This document shows positions 1 through 5,147 of a stretch of DNA of 5,939 nt, in pieces. This DNA comes from Comamonas sp. (GTDB lineage: Bacteria > Pseudomonadota > Gammaproteobacteria > Burkholderiales > Burkholderiaceae_C). The position numbers and the translations under genes are program-made. Under the pieces are notes generated by a model that was given only the letters and a program-made list of their open reading frames with translations, ran no database searches and was not told where the DNA came from. Each line of letters opens with the position of its first letter. Position 1 is the stretch's first letter. The stretch lies in the NCBI GenBank assembly GCA_019236485.1, contig JAFAIY010000059.1, positions 1-5,939 on the forward strand, read 5' to 3'.

Positions 1-1195
1 GCGCCGCAGGCGCCGGTGTTTGCGGAGCGGGTGCGCGCCCCCATCTGGCTGCTGGTGCTGGTCACGCTGGCCGGCACCATGGCCATGCATGTCTTTGTGC
101 CGGCCCTGCCGGTGGCTGGTGCGGCCCTGCACGTCTCGCCGGCCAGCATGCAGCAGACCATCACCCTGTATGTGATCGGGCTGGCCGTGGGGCAGCTGAT
201 CTAGGGCCCGATTTCCGACGCCTGGGGCCGCAGGCCCGCACTGCTGCTGGGCTTGAGCCTCTATCTGGGGGCCAGCCTGGTGGCGCTGTTCGCGCCCAGC
301 CTGCAGTGGCTGCTGGCCGCGCGCCTGGTCCAGGCCCTGGGCGGGGCGGCCGGCATCACGCTGGGGCGAGCCATTGTGCGCGACACCTCGGAGCCCGCGC
401 GCGTGACGCGCGATCTGGCCCTGCTCAATCTGCTGACCCTGGTCGGGCCGGGGCTGGCGCCCATCATAGGCTCCTATCTGGCCGAGCATTTCGGCTGGCG
501 TGCCATCTATGTGTTCCTGGTCTGCATGGCCTGTGCCATGGTGGTCTGCAGCTGGCGCCTGCTGCCCGAGACCAATGCGCAGCGCCGCCCGATGGCGCTG
601 GCCGGCATTGCCAGCGACTACGGGCGGCTGCTGCGCAACCCGGCTTTTGCGGGCTTTATGCTGGGCGGCGCCTGCTCGAGCACCCCTATCTGGCGACCGT
701 GCCCTATATCGTGCACGAGCAGCTGGGCTATGCGATCAGCCAGGTGGGCTGGTTTGCGGCCGTGACCATTGTGGGCGCCAGCCTGGGCACCATGATCACG
801 CGGCGCCTGGGCGCAAGTCTGCGGCCCCAGCTGTTCCTGTATGCGGGGGCGGGCCTGAGCTGCTGCATGGCGCTGTTGCTGCTGCTGGTACAAGGCCTGG
901 GCGGCCTGAACGGTGCGCTGTTGGTGGCCATCACCTTCACCATGACCATGGGAGCGGGCATGGCCAGCCCGGCGGCGCTGTCGCGCGCGCTGAGCGCGGC
1001 GCCCGGGCTGCGGGCTCGGCCGCGGGGCTGTATGGCTTCGGCCAGATGGCCATGGGCGCCATCGGCACCCAGCTTGTGGGTTTGGGCGAGGACCCGGCCA
1101 TGGCCTGCGCAGTCACGCAGATAGCGATCACGGCCGCGGCACTGGCCAGCTACCGGTTTGCGGTAGCGCGCCAGGCGGCCGGGGCGCAGGGCTAG
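1..1195 (+). pseudogene. Bcr/CflA-type MFS multidrug efflux transporter, 5'-truncated by the window and disrupted
   Basis: This is an inner-membrane, proton-coupled drug exporter of the major facilitator superfamily, seen in three pieces. Frame 1 runs from the left edge (no start visible; a GTG at 16 is open but the frame continues upstream). It reaches a TAG at 202-204 in the middle of the family's motif A: it reads QLI-stop-GPISDAWGRRP, where relatives carry QL-x-YGPLSDRFGRRP. One base change from a Tyr TAC would explain it. Frame 1 continues through VGPGLAPIIGSYLAEHFGW to about 676-688, where homology moves to frame 3 (YLATVPYIVHEQLG). Near 1008-1014 it moves again to frame 2 (AGSAAGLYGFGQMAMG) and ends at TAG 1193-1195. 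Both shifts fit one lost base. The downstream half still encodes clean membrane helices, so the decay is recent or the lesions are sequencing errors. Family call is firm; substrate is unknown. The gene converges on the ABC operon. Confidence 0.85.
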
Positions 1196-2748
1196 CGCAT
1201 GGCGCGGCGCAGCGCCGCGCTGCTCCAGTCCACGGCCATGCTCAACAGCAGCATGGCCAGGATCACCGTGCTGGCCTGCGCGTAGTGGAACAGGGACAGC
1301 TCGAAGTACAGCAGCTGACCCAGGCCGCCGGCGCCCACAAAGCCCAGTATCGCGGCCATGCGGATATTCATCTCCCAGCGGTAAAGGGTATAGGCCAGCA
1401 GCTGGGGCGCGGCGCCGGGCAGGGTGCCGTAACAGAACGCCAGCAGGCGGCTGCTGCCGCTCAGGCGCAGCGCGCGCGCGGGCGCTGCTGGCACGTTCTG
1501 CAAGGCTTCGGCATAGAGCCGGCCCAGCACCCCCGTCGTGTGCAGGGCCAGGGCCAGAGCGCCCGCAAACGGACCCAGGCCCACGGCCAGGGCCGTGATG
1601 GTGGCCCAGACCAGCTCGGGCACGGAGCGCAGTATGTTGAGCGCCGCATTCCACGGAGCACGCCAGCGCGGCAGGGCCAGCAACAGCCCGGCGCCGGCCG
1701 CGAGCAGGGTACCGACGATGGAGATCGCCAGGGTCTCCCAGATGCCCGTGGCCACCTTGAGCAGCCAGGGCTGGCTCAGGTCGGGAGGGAAGAAGCCGCG
1801 CACAAAATCGCCCATGCTCTGGGCCGCATCCGGGGTGAACAGCGCCGCCAGATCCATGTCCAGCAGGCGCAGACTGCCCCACAGGCCCGCGCAGCAAGCC
1901 ATCAAAAACGCAGCGCTGCGCCAGCCAAATGGCAGGGCCCGAGCCGCGGGCAGGGTGTCGAGAGCGCGGCGCAGCCACCAGGACAGCAGGTCGGCCGCGG
2001 CCACCAGCAGCATAAAGGCCAGCAGAATGCTCGCGGCCTCGCCGCCGTTGAGCATCTTCATGGCCTGGTCCATGAGCTGGCCCAGGCCGCCCGCGCCCAC
2101 AAAGCCCATGACCACCGAGGCGCGGATCGCGCATTCCCAGCGGTAGACGGTATACGAGGTCAGCTCCCTGGCCGCCTGCGGCAGCAGGCCGTAGAGCAGG
2201 GCCGGCAATCGGCCCGCGCCGCTGGCCGCCAGCGCACGGGCCGGTGCCGGGTCGGTGGATTCCAGGATCTCGGCATAGACCTTGGCCAGCATGCCGCCAT
2301 AGGTCAGGCCCAGGGCCAGCACGCCCGCGGCCGGACCCAGGCCGAACACGCGCACAAAGACCAGGGCCCAGACCAGCTCGGGAATGCCGCGCAGCACGGT
2401 GAGCAGACCGCGGGCGACGGGGTTGAGCGTGACGCGTTCGCGCGCCGCACCGCTGGCCAGATAGGACAGCGGCACGGCCAGCACAAAGGCCAGAGCCATG
2501 CCGGCCGTGGCGATGGCCAGGGTCTCCAGCATGGCCCGGCCCAGATAGCCGAGGAATTCGCCGCCGGTTTCGGGCGGCAGAAAACCGGCGAGAAAACCGC
2601 CTATGACCTTGAGGTTGGCGGCATCGAAAAACGGCCGCAGCGAGAAACCCGAGGTCTGGAGCACAGGCCACAGCAGCACCAGCGCCAGTATCAGCCAGCC
2701 CAGCCGTGCGCGTGCGACGGGGTCGCGCGATGTCGAATCTAACGGCAT
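1192..2748 (-). CDS. phnE: PhnE-type ABC transporter permease, two fused permease halves
   Basis: This is the inner-membrane channel of a phosphonate-family (PhnCDE-like) anion importer, 518 residues long. Single PhnE proteins are usually about 260-290 residues. This one contains two complete permease units in tandem, roughly 1-264 and 270-518. Each has a membrane-spanning BPD_transp_1 domain, an ABC-coupling EAA-type loop (about 160-191 and 414-445) and a near-identical signature: YRWE..IR followed by [10 protein letters not shown] at 215-224 and 469-478. One polypeptide can therefore supply the whole transmembrane pore. The ATG at 2748 was chosen because it overlaps the end of phnC by 10 bases and gives a short cytoplasmic lead before the first helix. 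The same frame is open to 3246, but that part is antisense-like shadow within phnC. No Shine-Dalgarno sequence is visible ahead of the ATG, so translation is probably coupled to phnC. The stop (1192-1194) overlaps the stop of the converging MFS remnant. The phn symbol denotes the family; the substrate may not be phosphonate. Confidence 0.93.
   Translation of the reverse strand: MPLDSTSRDPVARARLGWLILALVLLWPVLQTSGFSLRPFFDAANLKVIGGFLAGFLPPETGGEFLGYLGRAMLETLAIATAGMALAFVLAVPLSYLASGAARERVTLNPVARGLLTVLRGIPELVWALVFVRVFGLGPAAGVLALGLTYGGMLAKVYAEILESTDPAPARALAASGAGRLPALLYGLLPQAARELTSYTVYRWECAIRASVVMGFVGAGGLGQLMDQAMKMLNGGEAASILLAFMLLVAAADLLSWWLRRALDTLPAARALPFGWRSAAFLMACCAGLWGSLRLLDMDLAALFTPDAAQSMGDFVRGFFPPDLSQPWLLKVATGIWETLAISIVGTLLAAGAGLLLALPRWRAPWNAALNILRSVPELVWATITALAVGLGPFAGALALALHTTGVLGRLYAEALQNVPAAPARALRLSGSSRLLAFCYGTLPGAAPQLLAYTLYRWEMNIRMAAILGFVGAGGLGQLLYFELSLFHYAQASTVILAMLLLSMAVDWSSAALRRAMR
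1202..1220. repeat. Perfect GC-only inverted repeat at the convergent gene ends
   Basis: Nine bases (GCGCGGCGC) are followed by a single A and then their exact reverse complement. In RNA this would fold as roughly a 7-bp stem with a 5-base loop. It lies 6 bases past the stop of the MFS remnant and inside the last codons of the permease gene read on the minus strand. No T-run follows on either strand, so it is not a standard intrinsic terminator. It could still stabilise 3' ends or slow polymerase where the two transcripts meet. It may simply be a by-product of Arg/Ala codons. Confidence 0.5.
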
Positions 2749-3572
2749 GCGAGCACCGGAGGAATTGCCGGTGGCGTGGCGAGCGCGCAGGCCTTGGGGC
2801 CGGTTGTATCCATGCTGTGCAAGCTGCCGTCCGCATGGCCATACAGGGCTTGCAGCTGACCCTCGCCGACCCGGGCCGCGGGCAGGTCGAAGGCGATGCG
2901 GCCGTCGCGTATGCCGACGATGCGCGCAAAGCAGGACAGGGCCAGGTCCACCGCATGCAGGCTGGCCACCAGCGTGGCGCCGCGCGCCGCGGCTTCCTGC
3001 ACCAGCAGCTGCACCGTGGCCAGGGACAGGGCCGGGTCCAGTGCGGACACGGGCTCGTCGGCCAGGATCAGCTCGGCCTGCTGGTAGAGCACGCGGGCAA
3101 TGCCCACGCGCTGCAGCTGGCCGCCCGAGAGCTGGTCGCAGCGCGCGAACAGCTTGTCCTCGAGCTGCACGCGTGCCAGCGCCTCGCGCGCGCCGGCAAT
3201 GTCCTGCGGGTAGGCCAACGAGGCCAGGGCCTTCCACAGCGGCCATTGGCCTAGCTTGCCGGCCAGCACGGCGGTGACCACGCGCTGGCGCAGCGGAATC
3301 GGCGCTGCCTGGTGCACCGTGCCTATGCGGGCACGCAAGGCCTTGAGCTCGCGTGCCGTCGACCGCGCGGACACGGTCTGCCCCAGCACCGTCATCCGGC
3401 CCGTCGTGGGCAGGTGAGCGGTGGCCATGGTGTTGAGCAGCGAAGTCTTGCCCGCGCCCGAGGGACCGATCAGCGCAATGCTCTCGCCCTGGTTCACGGA
3501 CAGCTTGATGCCCGAGAGGGCGGCAAAGCCATTGGCGTGGGTCAGGCCCACATCGTCAAGCATGAGGCTCAT
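2739..3572 (-). CDS. phnC: PhnC-type ABC transporter ATP-binding protein
   Basis: This is the cytoplasmic ATPase that powers the importer, 277 residues. All ABC motifs are intact. Walker A is GPSGAGKTS (36-44), with the Q-loop glutamine in VHQ (88). The signature [13 protein letters not shown] spans 148-160, Walker B with catalytic Glu is LILADEP (168-174), the D-loop is SALD (176-179) and the switch histidine is H206 in SLHAVD. The overall pattern, including VHQ and LHAVDLAL, fits the PhnC branch rather than amino-acid or sulfate ATPases. A C-terminal tail of about 25 residues rich in Pro and Ala follows the domain. The start ATG at 3572 has only a weak ribosome binding site; a second ATG lies three codons inside (MSLM) and could be used instead. 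The gene follows phnD after 77 bases containing a strong stem-loop and overlaps phnE by 10 bases, so the three genes form one operon. Confidence 0.95.
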   Translation of the reverse strand: MSLMLDDVGLTHANGFAALSGIKLSVNQGESIALIGPSGAGKTSLLNTMATAHLPTTGRMTVLGQTVSARSTARELKALRARIGTVHQAAPIPLRQRVVTAVLAGKLGQWPLWKALASLAYPQDIAGAREALARVQLEDKLFARCDQLSGGQLQRVGIARVLYQQAELILADEPVSALDPALSLATVQLLVQEAAARGATLVASLHAVDLALSCFARIVGIRDGRIAFDLPAARVGEGQLQALYGHADGSLHSMDTTGPKACALATPPAIPPVLACR

Positions 3573-3597
3573 GAGCCGAGTACTCTGAAAACAGTAG

Positions 3598-3628
3598 CTG
3601 CCAGCGCTTATTCAGCAAGCGCCGGCAG
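3598..3628 (-). promoter_or_regulatory. Intercistronic stem-loop between phnD and phnC
   Basis: On the minus-strand RNA, CUGCCGGCGCUU pairs over 12 positions with AAGCGCUGGCAG, with one G-U wobble and a 7-base loop. A short TTTT run follows about 6 bases after the stem, too far for an efficient terminator. This placement, just after a binding-protein gene and before the ATPase gene, is typical of stem-loops that protect the upstream message or cause partial termination, giving more binding protein than membrane complex. The structure is seen in the sequence; the role is inferred. Confidence 0.7.
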
Positions 3629-3649
3629 TCGAAAAGGTGAGAACCTGGC

Positions 3650-4531
3650 TTATTTGAGCAGGCCCGCCGACTTGGCGGCCATCTCCGTGCCCTCGTAGTT
3701 CTCGGGCTTGGTCGGGATGAACTTGGAGGCGCGCTGCAGCTCCATGATGGCCTTGTGCTCGGGCTTGGACGGGTCCAGCGCCAGGAAGGCATCGGTCAGC
3801 TTCTTGACGATGGCCGGGTCCAGATCGCCGCGCACGGTCCAGTTGTAGTCAAAGTAGGTGGGAGTGGTGGCAAACACGCGCACCTTGCTGGTGTCCACCT
3901 TCTTGGACTCGACCAGCTTGTCCCATACCGAGGTGTTGAGCACGCCGGCCTCGGCCTTGCCGGCGGCCACGAAGGCCACGGTCGCATCGTGCGCGCCCGA
4001 GTAGGCCACGGTCTTGAAGTCCTTCTCGGGGTTGATGCCGTCCTTGAGCAGGAAGTAGCGTGGCATCAGGCTGCCCGAAGTGGACGAGGGCGCACCGAAG
4101 GCAAAGGTCTTGCCCTTGAGGTCGGCCAGGGTCTTGATATTGGGGTCGGCGGTGATGAACTTGCTGGTGAACACCGCGTCTTCGGCGCGCTGGACGATGG
4201 GGATGGCCGTGCCATGGGTGCGGATCTTGGCCTGCACATAGGTGAAGCCGCCCAGCCAGGCCAGGTCCAGCTTCTTGGTGGCCAGCGACTCGACCACGGC
4301 CGCATAGTCGGAGACGGGGGTGAACACCACCTTCATGCCCGTGGCCTGGGACAGGTACTCGCCCAGGGGCTTGAACTTGCGCTGCAGCTCGGTGGGCGCT
4401 TCGTCGGGGATGGCCGAGACGCGCAGCACGGCGGGCGTGTCGGCATGGGCCAGGGAAGCCAGGGACGAAGCGGCGAGCGCGGCAACGGCCAGGCCGCGCA
4501 GCGCCGTGCGGCGCGCGAAGGAATGTGTCAT
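3650..4531 (-). CDS. phnD: PhnD-like periplasmic binding protein, putative selenate/oxyanion type
   Basis: This is the periplasmic substrate-capturing protein of the importer, 293 residues. The start at 4531 has GGAG five bases ahead; the 13 extra upstream in-frame codons lack a better site and would spoil the signal peptide. Residues 1-30 form an export signal: RRTALRG, then an Ala/Leu core, then AHA before D31. The arginine pair makes Tat export possible, though Sec is usual for this family. The mature part is a PhnD-superfamily fold: RVSAIPDEAPTEL (37-49), DLAWLGGFTYVQA (89-101), the anion-contacting SSTSG turn (149-153) followed by SLMPRY, then YSGAHDATV (177-185). From memory, these segments match the clade labelled 'putative selenate ABC transporter substrate-binding protein' better than classic E. 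coli PhnD. The family call is secure; the selenate substrate is an inference, and phosphonate, phosphite or another oxyanion remains possible. It is the first gene of the operon. Confidence 0.93.
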   Translation of the reverse strand: MTHSFARRTALRGLAVAALAASSLASLAHADTPAVLRVSAIPDEAPTELQRKFKPLGEYLSQATGMKVVFTPVSDYAAVVESLATKKLDLAWLGGFTYVQAKIRTHGTAIPIVQRAEDAVFTSKFITADPNIKTLADLKGKTFAFGAPSSTSGSLMPRYFLLKDGINPEKDFKTVAYSGAHDATVAFVAAGKAEAGVLNTSVWDKLVESKKVDTSKVRVFATTPTYFDYNWTVRGDLDPAIVKKLTDAFLALDPSKPEHKAIMELQRASKFIPTKPENYEGTEMAAKSAGLLK

Positions 4532-4536
4532 AAATA

Positions 4537-4540
4537 CTCC
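4537..4540 (-). promoter_or_regulatory. Ribosome binding site of the binding-protein gene
   Basis: GGAG on the minus strand stands five bases before the ATG at 4531. It decides this start over an in-frame ATG at 4570. That alternative ATG lies inside the hairpin loop region upstream. Confidence 0.7.
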
Positions 4541-4544
4541 GTTC

Positions 4545-4576
4545 AAAAAGCCACCGCCGTCCGGGTACACGGCGGT
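4545..4576 (-). terminator. Attenuator-like hairpin with T-run in the phnD leader
   Basis: On the minus strand, ACCGCCGT (4576-4569) pairs perfectly with ACGGCGGT (4560-4553) around an 8-base loop. GGC and then TTTTT (4549-4545) follow. This is the form of an intrinsic terminator, yet it lies in the 5' leader only 4 bases before the GGAG of phnD. A terminator here would switch the operon off early, as in attenuation or a riboswitch expression platform. The 3-base gap before the T-run and the run's shortness weaken the case. No antiterminator pairing was established by eye. Confidence 0.5.
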
Positions 4577-4703
4577 TTAATCAAGTGGCGGCCCACGGTG
4601 GGTGGTGCAGCCGGGATGGGAGCGGTACGACAGACCGCTGGGGCGCATTGTGCGGCAGCGGGCAAAGCCCCGTCACCGGGTTTGGATAGAGCGCGCATGC
4701 AGT

Positions 4704-4741
4704 CCGGCCTTGACCGGGCGGCCCGGGCCGGTGTTTTCTTT
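4704..4741 (+). terminator. Weak candidate terminator-like stem-loop
   Basis: On the plus strand CCGGCC (4704-4709) pairs with GGCCGG (4726-4731). An inner CGGG/CCCG pairing adds four base pairs, with TTGAC bulged out, and the T-rich stretch TGTTTTCTTT follows. No plus-strand gene lies upstream, so it would only stop antisense transcripts before the promoter at 4766. It could equally be a structural element of the phnD leader read on the other strand. Confidence 0.25.
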
Positions 4742-4761
4742 GCACAACAGTGCCAGAGCAC

Positions 4762-4776
4762 CGGCTTGGCAAGCCG
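4762..4776. promoter_or_regulatory. Candidate operator: perfect 15-base inverted repeat over the -35 box
   Basis: CGGCTTG, one central G, then CAAGCCG is an exact palindrome with two 7-base half-sites. It covers the TTGGCA box of the plus-strand promoter. Read on the minus strand it also contains TTGCCA, a possible -35 for phnD. A dimeric regulator bound here could control both divergent units. The repeat is seen directly; its function is inferred and no known regulator motif was recognised. Confidence 0.4.
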
Positions 4777-4795
4777 CCGCATAAACGCCTACACT
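4766..4795 (+). promoter_or_regulatory. Sigma-70 type promoter for the RNA ligase transcript
   Basis: TTGGCA (4766-4771, one mismatch to TTGACA) and TACACT (4790-4795, two mismatches to TATAAT) are separated by 18 bases. Transcription would start near 4802, about 345 bases before the ligase ATG, with a mini-ORF and hairpins between. It is the best plus-strand promoter I found in the divergent region. Confidence 0.5.
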
Positions 4796-4846
4796 CGCCA
4801 GCCTTTACTCCACCTGCGTTATCCGCTCTCATTTTCGAGGTGCATC

Positions 4847-4873
4847 ATGTCCCGCCGCAATCGTTTCTGCTAA
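4847..4873 (+). CDS. Possible leader peptide MSRRNRFC
   Basis: ATG to TAA encodes eight residues, three of them Arg, with Cys as the last codon. GAGGTG (4837-4842), an excellent match to the anti-Shine-Dalgarno, stands four bases ahead. That is a better site than several real genes in this window have. The stop is 10 bases before the first leader hairpin, so a ribosome paused at the end of this ORF could block that hairpin from folding. This is the geometry of a translation-controlled attenuator responding to Arg or Cys supply or to ribosome state. Short ORFs with such a site can occur by chance, and function is inferred only. Confidence 0.45.
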   Translation: MSRRNRFC

Positions 4874-4883
4874 ACGACTTTGT

Positions 4884-4908
4884 CACACGCTGATCTCACA
4901 AGCGTGTG
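4884..4908 (+). other. Leader hairpin 1
   Basis: CACACGCT pairs perfectly with AGCGTGTG (8 bp) around the 9-base loop GATCTCACA. It starts 10 bases after the mini-ORF stop, within reach of a ribosome stalled there. No T-run follows. Confidence 0.55.
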
Positions 4909-4930
4909 CGCTGCGGTGTACGTGGCGGTG

Positions 4931-4957
4931 GCATTCGGGTTGTTCTGATCTGAATGC
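4931..4957 (+). other. Leader hairpin 2
   Basis: GCATTC pairs with GAATGC (6 bp). Further G-U and Watson-Crick pairs can form inside (GGGTT with GATCT), leaving a short apical loop. Confidence 0.45.
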
Positions 4958-4971
4958 GTCACCTCAAACAG

Positions 4972-5006
4972 GCTGTATGACTTTGCCTCCATACAGCGGC
5001 TGATTT
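4972..5006 (+). terminator. Leader hairpin 3 with short T-run, possible attenuator/terminator
   Basis: GCTGTATG (4972-4979) pairs perfectly with CATACAGC (4990-4997), 8 bp with a 10-base loop. GGCTGA and then TTTT come next. The stem is only moderately GC-rich and the T-run short and slightly displaced, so termination would be partial at best. Confidence 0.35.
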
Positions 5007-5101
5007 TCTCCACTCCCTCCACGAATGTCGGAATGTGCGCTGCACAGGCCGGTCTGCATTCGCTGTCTTTGCCTCATCGCGGCACTGTCGTTGGTTTGTC
5101 T

Positions 5102-5122
5102 GCCATGTCTGATGCGCATGGC
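5102..5122 (+). other. Leader hairpin 4, just ahead of the ligase ribosome binding site
   Basis: GCCATG pairs perfectly with CATGGC around a 9-base loop. It contains in-frame ATGs (5112, 5118) that could extend the ligase by 12 or 10 residues. Folding would hide them and leave the ATG at 5148 exposed, supporting that start. Confidence 0.4.
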
Positions 5123-5147
5123 TTATTCCCTCTTTGGAAAGCACAAC

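Larger units (their letters stand above)
4532..4761 (-). promoter_or_regulatory. Upstream leader/control region of the phnDCE-like operon
   Basis: No gene is visible in these 230 bases. Read on the minus strand they hold several small hairpins: GGGC-TTT-GCCC near 4660-4670, AGCGGT...ACCGCT (4639-4621, 7-base loop), CCCAC...GTGGG (4602-4592) and the attenuator-like stem just before the gene. I could not match the pattern to a riboswitch class I know. A minus-strand -35 candidate, TTGCCA (4772-4767), has only a poor -10 (TGTTGT, 4748-4743), so the phnD promoter is not located with confidence. Confidence 0.4.
4802..5147 (+). promoter_or_regulatory. Long structured 5' leader of the RNA ligase gene
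   Basis: This stretch is visibly poorer in GC than the coding regions. It contains an 8-codon mini-ORF with a strong ribosome binding site, then four hairpins with perfect stems: 4884-4908, 4931-4957, 4972-4997 and 5102-5122. The third is followed within five bases by TTTT (5003-5006), so transcripts could end there and leave a small RNA of about 205 bases, or act as an attenuator. The ligase ribosome binding site GGAAA (5136-5140) lies 14 bases after the last hairpin. The layout suggests regulation by translation or folding. I could not assign it to a known riboswitch family; a fragment CTGATCTGAATGC faintly recalls a TPP riboswitch but the rest of that motif is missing. Confidence 0.5.

Noticed and set aside
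1285..2742. A 485-codon plus-strand open frame opposite the permease gene, rich in Gln, Gly and Ala
   Set aside because: It is the antisense shadow of CTG/GCC-rich coding on the minus strand (CTG read backwards gives CAG, Gln). It has no recognisable domain and lies wholly over a well-supported gene.
728..2956. A 742-codon minus-strand open frame across the MFS remnant, phnE and the end of phnC
   Set aside because: It is an out-of-frame reading of high-GC DNA, Arg/Pro/Gly-rich, and crosses three better-supported genes on both strands.
2749..3246. In-frame upstream extension of the permease to 684 residues
   Set aside because: The added 166 residues are a low-complexity shadow of phnC in another frame. 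The ATG at 2748 gives the normal membrane-protein start and the usual short operon overlap.
3755..4873. A 372-codon plus-strand open frame opposite phnD that ends with the MSRRNRFC codons
   Set aside because: It is His/Gly/Gln-rich antisense noise over phnD. Its final codons coincide with the mini-ORF only because they share a frame; the mini-ORF has its own ribosome binding site.
4940..4965. TPP riboswitch, suggested by CTGATCTGAATGC
   Set aside because: Only one short piece resembles the THI-box; the CTGAGA element and the conserved closing stem are absent, and no thiamine gene follows.
4959..5144. A 61-codon minus-strand open frame in the ligase leader
   Set aside because: It has no ribosome binding site of note and no family resemblance, and overlaps the structured plus-strand leader.
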